DNA of 64,000 bases from an uncultured Poribacteria bacterium. GTDB lineage: Bacteria > Poribacteria > WGA-4E > WGA-3G. A program made the translations under genes and the position numbers. The notes beneath the pieces are model-generated. The model was given only the letters and a program-made list of their open reading frames with translations, searched no databases and was not told where the DNA came from. Every line of letters starts with the position of its first letter. Position 1 is the stretch's first letter. This document shows positions 24,320 through 33,027 of the stretch, in pieces. The stretch lies in contig OY282383.1 of assembly GCA_958295855.1 (NCBI GenBank), positions 1,654,481-1,718,480 on the forward strand. The letters are read 5' to 3'.

Positions 24320-24436
24320 GCTTGAATGTTTCCAGAGATAAAATGTGCTCTTGTTATTTTCCGAAAGAGCGGCTATACTAATTGCAAAGGCTTGGCATAA
24401 TATATGTTGAGCGTAAACGGCAAGGAGGAATAAACA

Positions 24437-25444
24437 ATGAATTCTAGTTGTTCCTGTTCTGATAATTCCCCAACGAAACCAATTGTTCGGTTATCCCCAC
24501 GAAACGAAGAGCGGATTTCATTGCCCCATGTTTTTCAGTGGGAACCGGTAGATAACGCACACGCGTACGTTCTTCTAATTGACGAAATTAGAGGAAAGGA
24601 AGCGGCTTGTATTAAGGAGACAACGGAAACGCGAGTCCACCTTGAAGAGACAGATTTGGACGTTAGCAGAAATTATCTTTGGCATCTTGAAGTGCTTGAT
24701 GATGCAGGACGCACAATCGAAACGTCGAAAGGCGGTTGCGGCACACCGATATCTACCTTTGCAGTCGAATCCGCCGAAGCGGAAAATACACCCGCTACCG
24801 CCGGGCGGATCTTACTCGATTTTTCCCATAACGAGTCAGACATAAGGGGGCTCGGTGTCTATAACTTCTCCCAGTATACAGCCTACACATTGCTCCGAGA
24901 GAACGGTTTTGAAATCGGAACGAATTCCGATAAAAAGTTATGGCAAAACCTACTTTCGGGTTATGATGTGCTACTGCTGCACTGTAAATATGCCGGTCCA
25001 ATTGTTCATTTTGTTCCCAGTGAAATTGAGGCAATCAAGGATTACGTAGCAAATGGTGGTAGCCTATTTGTCTTATGCTGGGGCGGCGGTGGCGGAGCGA
25101 ATAACCCCGATTTGTATAACCCGTTGCTAAAGGAATTTGACATTGAACTGAAACCGATACCAGATGCAGCATTCAGGAAGGCTGAGAATCTTGCGGCAGA
25201 GATTTTCCAAGACATCAGCGACATAGCACTCCAATGTCCAGCCGAGATCGTGGGCAAAGGCTATGAGGTTTTAGGAAGTGCTGCCAGTGGAGAACATCTG
25301 TTAGTCAAAAGAGGTTATGGCGAGGGAGCGGTTTTCGTTTCTGGCATGGGCATGGCGTTTCAAGATTCCTATATGGGTGGAAACGACGAAAGGGCGATTA
25401 ACAATCAACGCGCTTTTGTCAATTTGATGAGGGTTACCTGTTAA
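24437..25444 (+). CDS. Fn3-like plus class I GATase/ThuA-like domain protein
   Basis: Residues ~12-115 look like a fibronectin-III-type beta sandwich (HVFQWEPVDNAHAYVLLIDE ... YLWHLEVLDDAGR). Residues ~125-335 look like a flavodoxin/GATase-like fold: GRILLDFSHNES, YDVLLLHCKYAG, EIEAIKDYVANGGSLFVLCW, and RGYGEGAVFVSGMGM near the end. This resembles the DUF4350/ThuA-type domains that bind small ligands or carbohydrates. The CW in LFVLCWGG sits where a GATase nucleophile would be, but no catalytic triad can be claimed. GGAGGAA precedes the ATG. No signal peptide. Confidence 0.6.
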   Translation: MNSSCSCSDNSPTKPIVRLSPRNEERISLPHVFQWEPVDNAHAYVLLIDEIRGKEAACIKETTETRVHLEETDLDVSRNYLWHLEVLDDAGRTIETSKGGCGTPISTFAVESAEAENTPATAGRILLDFSHNESDIRGLGVYNFSQYTAYTLLRENGFEIGTNSDKKLWQNLLSGYDVLLLHCKYAGPIVHFVPSEIEAIKDYVANGGSLFVLCWGGGGGANNPDLYNPLLKEFDIELKPIPDAAFRKAENLAAEIFQDISDIALQCPAEIVGKGYEVLGSAASGEHLLVKRGYGEGAVFVSGMGMAFQDSYMGGNDERAINNQRAFVNLMRVTC

Positions 25445-25551
25445 GTCTGTCTAATTTGACAATATTCAAGTATTCCTTCATCAGAACAAAACTGGTTTAT
25501 AGTGAACGATTTCTAATTGCCAATTGAAATTGATAATTCAGGAGGCAGACT

Positions 25552-25735
25552 ATGAAGGTTCTGTTTTTTGTAACCCTCGTTATTATGTTGATGTCACCAA
25601 AGACCTGCACCTCCAGCCACTTTCTGTTGCCCCGGAAGATAAACTGACGACAACGTGGGCATGGGTGAAACAGATCCGAATAAAGTGAAGAGGCTTGCTG
25701 ATGCTTGGAAAATAGAGGTAATTGATAATGCGTGA
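25552..25735 (+). pseudogene. Decayed gene fragment with signal peptide
   Basis: CAGGAGG precedes an ATG that encodes MKVLFFVTLVIMLMS, a signal-like start, but the frame closes after 31 codons. Shifting frame gives YYVDVTKDLHLQPLSVAPED and KLTTTWAWVKQ, and a third frame gives NKVKRLADAWKIEVIDNA. Coding-like pieces in three frames suggest a frameshifted relic. The KLxTTW motif also appears in the remnant near 35150-35220. Confidence 0.45.
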
Positions 25736-26549
25736 AGGTCAGGTGGTTCGTAACACGGAAACACCCGCCACAATCGAGTCATTACAAGCGGATTTCAGAT
25801 TGCTCGGTATCAAGACAGGAATGGTCTTATTAGTCCATTCGTCCTTGAGTGCATTGGGCTGGGTGTGTGGCGGCCCTGTCGCGGTTATCATTGCGCTTCA
25901 GGAGGTCTTGGGGGAAACTGGCACGCTTGTGATGCCAACCCACTCAACCGACCTCAGCGACCCGAGTCAGTGGGAAAATCCGCCTGTCCCCGAATCGTGG
26001 TGGCAAACAATACGCGAGACGATGCCAGCCTACGATGCCGATTTAACCCCTACCCGTTCAATGGGCAAAATTGCCGAAACGTTCCGAAAACAGGAAGACA
26101 CTTTTCGCAGTACGCATCCACAGAGCTCTTTTTGTGCACGCGGCCCTCACGCATCGTATATCATAAGTGACCACGCCTTGGCATTCGGATTGGGCGAAAA
26201 TTCACCGCTTGCCAGAATCTATGACTTGCAAGGTTTCGTTCTGCTCCTCGGTGTGGAGCATTCAAGCAACACCTCCTTGCATCTCGCAGAATACCGGGCA
26301 ACCTTTCAAACTAAATACATCGTCCAGGAGGGTGCCCCAATCTCACAGTCGAGTTCAAGGGTATGGGCACCCTTTGAAGATATCAGTGTGGACGCTTCCG
26401 ATTTCGATCGCATCGGTGAGGACTTTTTAGGCACTGATGCAGGAAAAGTGGTTCGGCGCGGCAAGGTTGGCATCGCCAATTGCCAACTCATGCCACAACG
26501 TAACATCGTAGATTACGCTGTTGATTGGCTTGAGAAAAATAGAGTGTAG
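25728..26549 (+). CDS. AAC(3)-like N-acetyltransferase
   Basis: 273 residues of the aminoglycoside 3-N-acetyltransferase / YokD superfamily. Signatures include LLVHSSLSALGWVCGG, GTLVMPTHS, RSMGKIAETFRK, RSTHPQSSFCARGPHA (with the catalytic-site His) and LLLGVEHSSNTSLHLAEY. Environmental members often acetylate substrates other than aminoglycosides, so resistance should not be assumed. The ATG at 25728 follows AGAGG; an in-frame TTG lies 6 nt earlier. It begins inside the end of the decayed gene fragment. Confidence 0.85.
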   Translation: MREGQVVRNTETPATIESLQADFRLLGIKTGMVLLVHSSLSALGWVCGGPVAVIIALQEVLGETGTLVMPTHSTDLSDPSQWENPPVPESWWQTIRETMPAYDADLTPTRSMGKIAETFRKQEDTFRSTHPQSSFCARGPHASYIISDHALAFGLGENSPLARIYDLQGFVLLLGVEHSSNTSLHLAEYRATFQTKYIVQEGAPISQSSSRVWAPFEDISVDASDFDRIGEDFLGTDAGKVVRRGKVGIANCQLMPQRNIVDYAVDWLEKNRV

Positions 26550-26577
26550 GTGAGAGCACCCAATCGCGACGCTTGAA

Positions 26578-26612
26578 TTGATTTTTTTATTCTGTATGTG
26601 TTATACTATAAT
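26578..26612 (+). promoter_or_regulatory. Promoter region for PhyH protein 2
   Basis: TTGATT, 18-nt spacer, TATACT (26602-26607), immediately overlapped by a perfect TATAAT at 26607-26612. It lies about 130 bp before the PhyH gene. Confidence 0.5.
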
Positions 26613-26742
26613 AACAGATAGATATGCTAATGAAGAATTTTGCCAGAGACTAAACCTTAAACAATGGTTTTCGGCGTAGTTTGCAGGTTCTCGAAACTTG
26701 CTATAGAAAAACCAGACATGGATAAACCGAAGGGAAAGTCAG

Positions 26743-27789
26743 ATGACAGAATTGTTAAAAGAACTTCGCGTATCAAACGATGCGATGAATAATCCGGACG
26801 AATTGCGTCACCGCATCTCAGAAGAAGGGTATCTCTTCTTCAAGAAGCTGCAAGATCCCGACAAACTCTGGGCGTTGCGGCGAGAGATGCTAACGACAAT
26901 GCAGGAAGGCGGTTGGCTCGTCGCGGGTACCGATCCGATGGATGGCATCGCCGATATCTCCACCCAGTGTACCGAGGGCGATCCCGAGTACGCCAATGTA
27001 TACCACGAAGTGTATAAGTTAGAGGCGTTCCACCGCTCCGGCCACTGGCCCGAAGTCGTCGATATGGTGGAGAAAATTATCGGTAGAACCGTGCTACCGC
27101 ATCCACAGAAAATTGCGCGCCTCTGGTTTCCGAAGTATACCGCGCATACGACACCAATACACCAAGACTTCGTTCACTTCCAAGGGAATTTCCAGACCTA
27201 TACGTGTTGGGCACCTGTCGGGGATTGCCCAATAGAATTGGGCGGCTTAGCCATCCTCCCCGGTTCGCATAAGATCAATCAGGTCATGGAACATCACTTT
27301 TCGCTCGGTGCGGGCAGTCTGTGCGTGAATACGGATGAGTTGTCCGGCGAATGGCATTCCACAAACTATGAAATCGGGGATACCCTCATCTTCCCTGCTT
27401 TGACTGTCCACAAGGCACTGCCGAATTTGACCGAGGACCGGCTTCGCGTGTCGCTTGATAACCGCTATCAAGCTGTCGAGGATGCGATCGCTGAGCACAT
27501 GCTGGAGCCACACCTGAATATCTTCAACGCCCTTCGGTGGGCGGATGTCTACCGCAACTGGAAGTCTGATGAACTGAAGTATTATTGGAAGGAGCTCGAC
27601 CTGACTGTTCTGCCAAGGGATTTCAGTTACGGGAACAAGGGGTTTGAGGAAGCGTTGGAGCTGGCGAGAGACAGAGATGAGCGTGCCGTGCTACACTTAA
27701 ACCGGCTGATCAAGCGGGATTCAACAACCGAGTTGGCACAGCGAGCAGCGGCGGTTCTACAGGAAGTGAATGCTGGAGCTACCGGTTAA
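26743..27789 (+). CDS. Phytanoyl-CoA dioxygenase (PhyH) family protein 2
   Basis: 348 residues. The iron ligands can be placed as H-x-D in TTPIHQDFVHFQ and the distal His in FPALTVHKALPN; the Arg in EDRLRVSLDNRYQ binds 2-oxoglutarate. GGLAILPGSH is the expected link. It is longer than the other two PhyH genes because of a C-terminal helical extension of ~90 residues (NIFNALRWADVYRNW...). GAAGGGAAAG precedes the ATG. Substrate unknown. Confidence 0.87.
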   Translation: MTELLKELRVSNDAMNNPDELRHRISEEGYLFFKKLQDPDKLWALRREMLTTMQEGGWLVAGTDPMDGIADISTQCTEGDPEYANVYHEVYKLEAFHRSGHWPEVVDMVEKIIGRTVLPHPQKIARLWFPKYTAHTTPIHQDFVHFQGNFQTYTCWAPVGDCPIELGGLAILPGSHKINQVMEHHFSLGAGSLCVNTDELSGEWHSTNYEIGDTLIFPALTVHKALPNLTEDRLRVSLDNRYQAVEDAIAEHMLEPHLNIFNALRWADVYRNWKSDELKYYWKELDLTVLPRDFSYGNKGFEEALELARDRDERAVLHLNRLIKRDSTTELAQRAAAVLQEVNAGATG

Positions 27790-27892
27790 TTGAGTGGAAA
27801 CCCTAGCCACCTTTGCAAAGTTGAGAGGATAGACTTTTAACAACCTGCCGGGAGATGTTTATGAAAAACGTAACAGGCTATTAGCCGAACCC

Positions 27893-28594
27893 GTGAGGGA
27901 GGTGAACCGAATAGATTTCAATTGCAAAAACATAGTCCCGTGGGGAAGATCGTTTGACGAATACGTTGACATGTTTAACCTTTCCGAAGCCGATCTGGCG
28001 CGGGACATTGTAGGCGTGGGCGACGGGCCCGCGTCATTCAATATCCGGATGCACCAGCGTAGCACGTCAATAGTCTCCGTGGACCCGATTTACCGGTATT
28101 CAGAGGTGGAATTGCGCGAACGAATTCAGGAAACCTACGATGATATCATCGCGCAAGCCCGCCAGAATCAGGATAAATTCGTCTGGACAAAAATCTCGTC
28201 TGTTGATAAATTAGCGGAAATCAGAATGCAAGCAATGGACGAATTCTGCCAAGATTTCGAGAAAGGCAAGCAACAAGGACGGTATGTAGACGCAGCACTC
28301 CCTCATTTGCCCTTTCCTGACCGTTACTTTGACCTCGTGCTCTCGGCGCACCTTCTCTTTTCCTACTCAGCAAACTGCGACCTCGCTTTTCATCTTGATG
28401 CTGTACGAGAACTACTTCGCATCGGAACTGAGGTGAGAATTTTTCCTATTGTTGATGTAAACAGCAACCCCTCGCCCTTTTTATCACCTGTTATTGACGA
28501 ACTTGAAAAAGAAGGTGTTACCTGTTCAATTGAACGCGTTCCGTATCATTTCCAGAAAACAGGGAATGAGATGCTGCGGTTAAAGTTGTGCTAA
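27893..28594 (+). CDS. SAM-dependent methyltransferase-like protein
   Basis: A divergent Rossmann methyltransferase: DIVGVGDGPASFN stands for SAM motif I, IVSVDPIYRYS for the acidic strand-2 motif, and LPFPDRYFDLVLSAHLLFSY for motifs IV/post-IV. The start is uncertain. The GTG at 27893 opens the frame but lacks a ribosome site. A strong Shine-Dalgarno (AGGGAGGTGA, 27896-27905) instead points to an in-frame ATA at 27911, which would be a rare start codon. The product is 227-233 aa either way. Substrate unknown. Confidence 0.7.
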   Translation: MREVNRIDFNCKNIVPWGRSFDEYVDMFNLSEADLARDIVGVGDGPASFNIRMHQRSTSIVSVDPIYRYSEVELRERIQETYDDIIAQARQNQDKFVWTKISSVDKLAEIRMQAMDEFCQDFEKGKQQGRYVDAALPHLPFPDRYFDLVLSAHLLFSYSANCDLAFHLDAVRELLRIGTEVRIFPIVDVNSNPSPFLSPVIDELEKEGVTCSIERVPYHFQKTGNEMLRLKLC

Positions 28595-28622
28595 TTGTCT
28601 GAATCACGGATTTAACGACTTC
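28594..28622. repeat. TTGTCTGAATCACGGATT repeat, short copy
   Basis: A partial copy of the 4090/13793/14042 element directly after the methyltransferase stop. Confidence 0.45.
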
Positions 28623-28640
28623 AAACAGGCCATTTCCAGT

Positions 28641-28667
28641 AGGAGCGAGCTGTGCTCGCTCCTTTTT
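28641..28667 (+). terminator. Intrinsic terminator
   Basis: AGGAGCGAGC-TGT-GCTCGCTCCT is a ~10-bp perfect stem followed by TTTTTA. It belongs to the GTAGGAGCG... dispersed hairpin family and also separates two convergent genes. Confidence 0.8.
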
Positions 28668-28691
28668 ATACGGATTGAAAGACAAGATCAT

Positions 28692-31316
28692 TCAACGTTT
28701 CTGGACCTGGAAACTCGCATCCAACGCTTTCGCAACTCGAACCTGTGATTCTTCAAGGTGTGCCAAACTATAATCATCAAGCCTTCCCTGGGCATTCTGA
28801 AGCACACGCTGTATCCGACCGTTAATTAGCCCGAGATGATGGCGTGCAAGTGATCGCGCATCCTCAGGCGTGCCACTATCCGCGTCCAACACCAATTTGA
28901 TGAGCTGCTTCAGGTGTTCACGTTGCAAACCACGGCGGAAACTGGAGATGAACGCATCGGAATTCGACCACTGCTTTTCTCCTGCATTCCGTTCAAGTTC
29001 TACCCAAACCGCATCCGTAATGCCTGAAAAGAGTTCTGGCAATGTGAACGCGTCCTCATTCTTAGGAAACTTGAGTTCTGTGTCCTGAATGCGTGCGAGA
29101 ACATTCGGATAGAGCAGTCGTCCCAAGATGCGGTTCTGATGTCGCAGAATGACATCATGCACCGGGTAGTCCAAACGTGTAGAACTGCCACTACTTGCGC
29201 CCCAATCACTCCAACGTGTTACTGCCAGGCTGTTAAGCAGGCCCGCTGGGAAATCAAAGGTTTGGTCCGAGAGGGCGTGTTCTTTGAGGAATTGGAGTGC
29301 TTCGCGTTGTTTCGCGGCTGGAACAGGCACGAACGGTAAACGCCCTTTTTCATCACCTCGATGATCGCGATGGTGATACTGTCCTCCGATATATCGGCTT
29401 GCAAGGTACATCGTATAGCCATATTCACCAAGCAGTGTCCCGAACGCCCATCTGACACGCTGATAGCCCTTCCCCTCTTTTGTAACCTTGTCTGCAATCT
29501 TGTCCCAGAGGTCAACGACAATCTCCCGCCTTTGTCTAGCGAATTCAAGCGGATCGGCACCGAGATCCCAACGATTGACTAACGGGTCCAGATCTCGGTA
29601 TTGATACGAGGAAGCGTCGCCATCGGTCCCATAGGTTAACTCTGGTGTTGCAACCCGGGAAGCGATTTTTTGCAATTCCTTTAATTCATCCTCCGGTTTG
29701 CTGGCATCGATGGGCTTATAGGCGTATTCTATCACCCAATAGTCCCAGGGTCCGATTGTCGTTGTATAGTAATCTCCCTGTTTTTTACCTTCCGGCGCGA
29801 TGTTCACCGCATCGTATTCCATCACAGAACCGAGGAGGGGCTTGCCTGTTTTGGAGTTCAGGGCATCAAGGGTAAATATCGTACTCGCTTTAAAGTTATG
29901 ACGCAATCCGAGCGTGTGGCCAACTTCGTGCATGGTTAGTGACTTGAGTGCTTGCCCGATGAACTCTTCTGGCAACTCCCCGTCTTCGTCAGTGATACCA
30001 CGCCCCTGTAGCACGCTCGCCATGAAGTTCATCTGCCGTGACAATCCAGATGCAATCTGACACTGGAGCCGTGAAGCGTGATTCATCGGATGGTCACGTT
30101 CATAATCCAGTTCATCAAAGAAGGTCGTATAGGCTCGCTGCCAAGATCTGATGAATCCATCACTGATAAGGATATCCGCGTCTAATATCTGCCCTGTTAA
30201 CGGATTCACGCGGGATGGGCCAATCGCGAAACCAGCATCAACAACCCAACGGATTGTGTTATACCGGGCATCCTCAGGGTCCCAGTTCTCATAGTCTTGC
30301 TGCATCCGCGCTTCAATCGCGTCGGCAAAGCCTATCTTTTCAAACGCCTTGTTCCATTCCAGAATCCCTTGTCGAATGTAAGGACGGAAACGATGCGGCA
30401 CCGTTTTCTCGATGTAGAAGATAATCGGATCTTTCGGGGGTGAAAGTTTTGCGTCTTTGTCGGCTTTCTCCAAATGCCACCGATTGACATAGCGGACAAA
30501 GGGGGCATCGCTGGTTTGCATCGAGTAGTTTTTGATCGCGGTCATGAAGTGTCCTACGCGGTCGTCAGCGATGCGGGAGCGATAGTTGTTCGATGGGAGT
30601 GCAGCGAGGCTGTAGTGTAACGTCAACTGGATGCCGCGACTGTCCGGAACAGTCGCCAGATAGGTGTTGGATGTGTACACCGCTTCAACTCGCAACTCAA
30701 CGTTTTTCGGGAACGCTTTGACTGTCCCCCAAGTGCTACGCGTTTTGTCGAACCTCGCATCGGAGGCAATATTACGTGCCAAAGGCGGTAGATCGGATAT
30801 AAAAACGGGAGAGATATTCACCAGAAGGCTCTGCCGTTGGGGATGGATACTTTCAATCTTGAGCGAAAACAACACAGAGTCGCTGTAACTGTAGTCAACC
30901 GATTGTGCCGTCGGTGTCCCTTTATTCGCGCGGAAACGCACATTTTTTCGGACGAGATGCACACGGTCACCAACGCGCCGCCAGACAAGCAACCACTCTT
31001 CCAACGTCATACCAGAGATAAGGTACCCTCTCCCCAGGCCGCGTGAAAGGCTAATCATGCAGAGAAAAGGGTTGTCTAATTGCGATGGTTGAATTTCACA
31101 ATAAAGATTCTCTTTTTTCCGGTACAGCTTAAAAAAACCCTGGTAGCTTTGACTGTCTTCGACGACTTTCTCAAAATCTTCAAACTCTTTTTTCTTTTTT
31201 GCGGATGCCTGCTGCGTCGAGGTGTTCTTAGGTTGCGTCGCTTCCTGTGCGGATACCAAGAAGCAATAACCGTTTATTAGGATTAAGCAGATGCAAAAAG
31301 TCAATAGGTGTCGCAT
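28692..31316 (-). CDS. Exported zinc metalloprotease, DUF5117/DUF4953-type
   Basis: 874 residues with a clear signal peptide (MRHLLTFCICLILINGYCFL...SAQ). The catalytic motif HEVGHTLGLRH (about residue 460) is an extended HExxHxxGxxH zinc site. SVMEYDAVNIAPEG downstream could supply the metzincin Met-turn. Upstream regions (YQGFFKLYRKKENLYCEI, FLCMISLSRGLGRGY, HYSLAALPSNNYRSR, GHFMTAIKNYS) match DUF5118/DUF5117, and the C-terminal helical region fits DUF4953. Members are large secreted peptidases of bacteroidetes, planctomycetes and similar phyla. The substrate is probably extracellular protein. Confidence 0.9.
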   Translation of the reverse strand: MRHLLTFCICLILINGYCFLVSAQEATQPKNTSTQQASAKKKKEFEDFEKVVEDSQSYQGFFKLYRKKENLYCEIQPSQLDNPFLCMISLSRGLGRGYLISGMTLEEWLLVWRRVGDRVHLVRKNVRFRANKGTPTAQSVDYSYSDSVLFSLKIESIHPQRQSLLVNISPVFISDLPPLARNIASDARFDKTRSTWGTVKAFPKNVELRVEAVYTSNTYLATVPDSRGIQLTLHYSLAALPSNNYRSRIADDRVGHFMTAIKNYSMQTSDAPFVRYVNRWHLEKADKDAKLSPPKDPIIFYIEKTVPHRFRPYIRQGILEWNKAFEKIGFADAIEARMQQDYENWDPEDARYNTIRWVVDAGFAIGPSRVNPLTGQILDADILISDGFIRSWQRAYTTFFDELDYERDHPMNHASRLQCQIASGLSRQMNFMASVLQGRGITDEDGELPEEFIGQALKSLTMHEVGHTLGLRHNFKASTIFTLDALNSKTGKPLLGSVMEYDAVNIAPEGKKQGDYYTTTIGPWDYWVIEYAYKPIDASKPEDELKELQKIASRVATPELTYGTDGDASSYQYRDLDPLVNRWDLGADPLEFARQRREIVVDLWDKIADKVTKEGKGYQRVRWAFGTLLGEYGYTMYLASRYIGGQYHHRDHRGDEKGRLPFVPVPAAKQREALQFLKEHALSDQTFDFPAGLLNSLAVTRWSDWGASSGSSTRLDYPVHDVILRHQNRILGRLLYPNVLARIQDTELKFPKNEDAFTLPELFSGITDAVWVELERNAGEKQWSNSDAFISSFRRGLQREHLKQLIKLVLDADSGTPEDARSLARHHLGLINGRIQRVLQNAQGRLDDYSLAHLEESQVRVAKALDASFQVQKR

Positions 31317-31655
31317 TGAATTTTCTCCTTTTTCGGCACAGCTTGCACGCCGAAACTTGCTCTACAAAAGTAGGTGTATTGACGTGGCATGTTTCGCCAC
31401 GAATCGCTGCATTTTTAATTAATTGAGGAGGGCTTGTGTCTCATCCTAGCATAAATTAGTATATCATTTTTCTATTTTCTTTGCCAGATAAATTTTCGGA
31501 ATCAAAAGAAGTTTTCCTTGAAAGCGGCAGTCTCAAGTCTGCTGTAGGGGAAACAGGTCTTGTGCCTGCCCATTTTTCCACCAAGCGTCAGTTCGCGAGA
31601 CACAGAGAATTCTGCTTCGTGTCGCACGACAGGAGCCGAAATTTGAAAATACCTC
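31317..31655. other. Intergenic spacer
   Basis: Divergent spacer between the metalloprotease and the alcohol dehydrogenase. It contains a small stem, CGTGGC-ATGTTTC-GCCACG (about 31384-31402), but no gene that I would support. The short ORF opening at 31481 has no ribosome site or recognisable sequence. Confidence 0.5.
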
Positions 31656-31684
31656 TTGACCGGTTGCACTGCATGTGCTATGCT
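31656..31684 (+). promoter_or_regulatory. Promoter for the alcohol dehydrogenase gene
   Basis: TTGACC (5/6), 17-nt spacer, TATGCT (4/6). An AGAGGAGGA Shine-Dalgarno-like stretch follows at about 31700. Because the TTG that opens the reading frame at 31656 is the -35 box itself, it cannot be the translation start. Confidence 0.5.
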
Positions 31685-31781
31685 GTTAACAATTTTTAGA
31701 AAGAGGAGGACAACCTTTTCTCTCCACAATAAAGCCCTGCTAGTCTTTGTCGGGATGTGGGGAGTCTCGGTTATAGTTTTT

Positions 31782-32798
31782 ATGCAGGTTGCAGCAATGT
31801 TTGGTGAAGGTAAAGGGGGCGTGGTAGACAAACCAGACCCTCGGGCAGCAGGAGATGTTGTCGTTGTCAAAATTCATGCCGTTCCGATGTGCACAGAATA
31901 TAAAGGGTTCAAAGGAGGGGGTACCGGAGATGGCTTTGGCCACGAAGCCGCTGGCGAAGTCGTCGAAGTGGCACAACCCGGTCGCGTCAAAGTCGGAGAC
32001 CGGGTTGTGGTGCAACCCCAAAACGGTTGTGGCAAGTGTTCCTTGTGTGCCGTTGGCGAGCACATTCATTGCCAGAATGGCAGGAACATTCGAGAAATCA
32101 TCGGGACGCATCCGGCTTCAGCGACTTATGCCCAGTATATGCACAAAATAGACGATTTGTTATCGCCAATTCCAGATGACGTAAGTTATGAACACGCAGG
32201 GATGGCGTGCTGTGGACTGGGACCGACGTTCGGCGCAATGGAGCAAATGCAGGTGAACGCTTTGGATACAGTCATGGTTACCGGCTTAGGGCCTGTCGGA
32301 TTAGGTGGCATTATCAATGCTCACTATCGCGGCGCACGTGTCATCGGCGTAGAAAGCCATCCTTATCGTGCCGAACTCGCCAAGAAGTTAGGTGCCGAGG
32401 TCGTGTTCAACCCCGATGATGCGGATATCCTTGAACAGATTCGCGACGTGACGAACGGGGTGGGTATTGACAAGGCTGTGGATTGTTCGGGGGCATCTAG
32501 CGCACATCGGTTGATGGTAGATGCCGCCCGCAGGAAAGGGCAGGTAACGTTCATCGGCGAAGGCGGAGAGTTCCCACTCGGCGCAAGCCGAGATATGATT
32601 CGGAAAGGGCTCATCCTACGCGGAAATTGGCACTACAACCTTGGTATATATCCCAAATTAATGAAGGTGATTCAGGACTCGCCAGAGCAGTTAGACACGT
32701 TTATCACACATACTTTTCTGATGCGTGACGTACAACAAGCGTGGGAACTCCAAGCGACGGGGGAATGTGGTAAGGTAGTGCTGCATCCATGGGTGTAA
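31782..32798 (+). CDS. Zinc-dependent alcohol dehydrogenase (MDR family)
   Basis: Medium-chain dehydrogenase: catalytic-zinc residues in VPMCTEYKGF and GFGHEAAGEVVE, the four-cysteine structural zinc lobe NGCGKCSLCAVGEHIHC, and NAD-binding VMVTGLGPVGLGG. The ATG at 31782 (MQVAAMFGEGKGG...) gives a 338-aa protein with family-like N-terminus. Upstream in-frame codons, including an ATG at 31755, would add hydrophobic residues untypical for the family. A strong GAGGAGGA lies ~75 bp too far upstream to serve this ATG, so the true start needs protein evidence. Substrate is an alcohol or polyol of unknown identity. Confidence 0.85.
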   Translation: MQVAAMFGEGKGGVVDKPDPRAAGDVVVVKIHAVPMCTEYKGFKGGGTGDGFGHEAAGEVVEVAQPGRVKVGDRVVVQPQNGCGKCSLCAVGEHIHCQNGRNIREIIGTHPASATYAQYMHKIDDLLSPIPDDVSYEHAGMACCGLGPTFGAMEQMQVNALDTVMVTGLGPVGLGGIINAHYRGARVIGVESHPYRAELAKKLGAEVVFNPDDADILEQIRDVTNGVGIDKAVDCSGASSAHRLMVDAARRKGQVTFIGEGGEFPLGASRDMIRKGLILRGNWHYNLGIYPKLMKVIQDSPEQLDTFITHTFLMRDVQQAWELQATGECGKVVLHPWV

Positions 32799-32808
32799 CC
32801 ATTCGGTA

Positions 32809-33027
32809 TCAGACGGTAGCATCTTGGCGACGACGCAGTTTGACGACAAAGGAGTCCTCGTTTGATTCTACCCTATCGTAAGAGATCGCTTCTCCTTGGG
32901 AGACATCATGTTTGCGTTTGATGTCGTAAGCCACCCCGAGGGGGAGCAGATTCTCAGCACGTGCGATGTCTGCCTTTCTTGTCACAAACATCGCGATGAG
33001 GAAAGTAACGCTACGGAAGACCGGCGG
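32809..33027 (-). pseudogene. C-terminal remnant of a SAF-domain oxidoreductase
   Basis: The minus-strand reading ADIARAENLLPLGVAYDIKR, then HDVSQGEAISYDRVE and EDSFVVKLRRRQDA resembles the C-terminal SAF-type segment of homoserine-dehydrogenase-like NAD(P) oxidoreductases. The frame extends back to the stop of the retropepsin-like gene, with no Rossmann domain upstream. An ATG at 32991 gives 60 codons but has no good ribosome site. The rest of the gene seems to be missing. Confidence 0.5.

Noticed and set aside
25728-26549. Aminoglycoside resistance gene
   Set aside because: The fold is AAC(3)-like, but environmental members act on other substrates and nothing in the context indicates resistance.
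31481-31699. 72-aa ORF upstream of the alcohol dehydrogenase
   Set aside because: It has no ribosome site, overlaps the predicted promoter and has no recognisable sequence.
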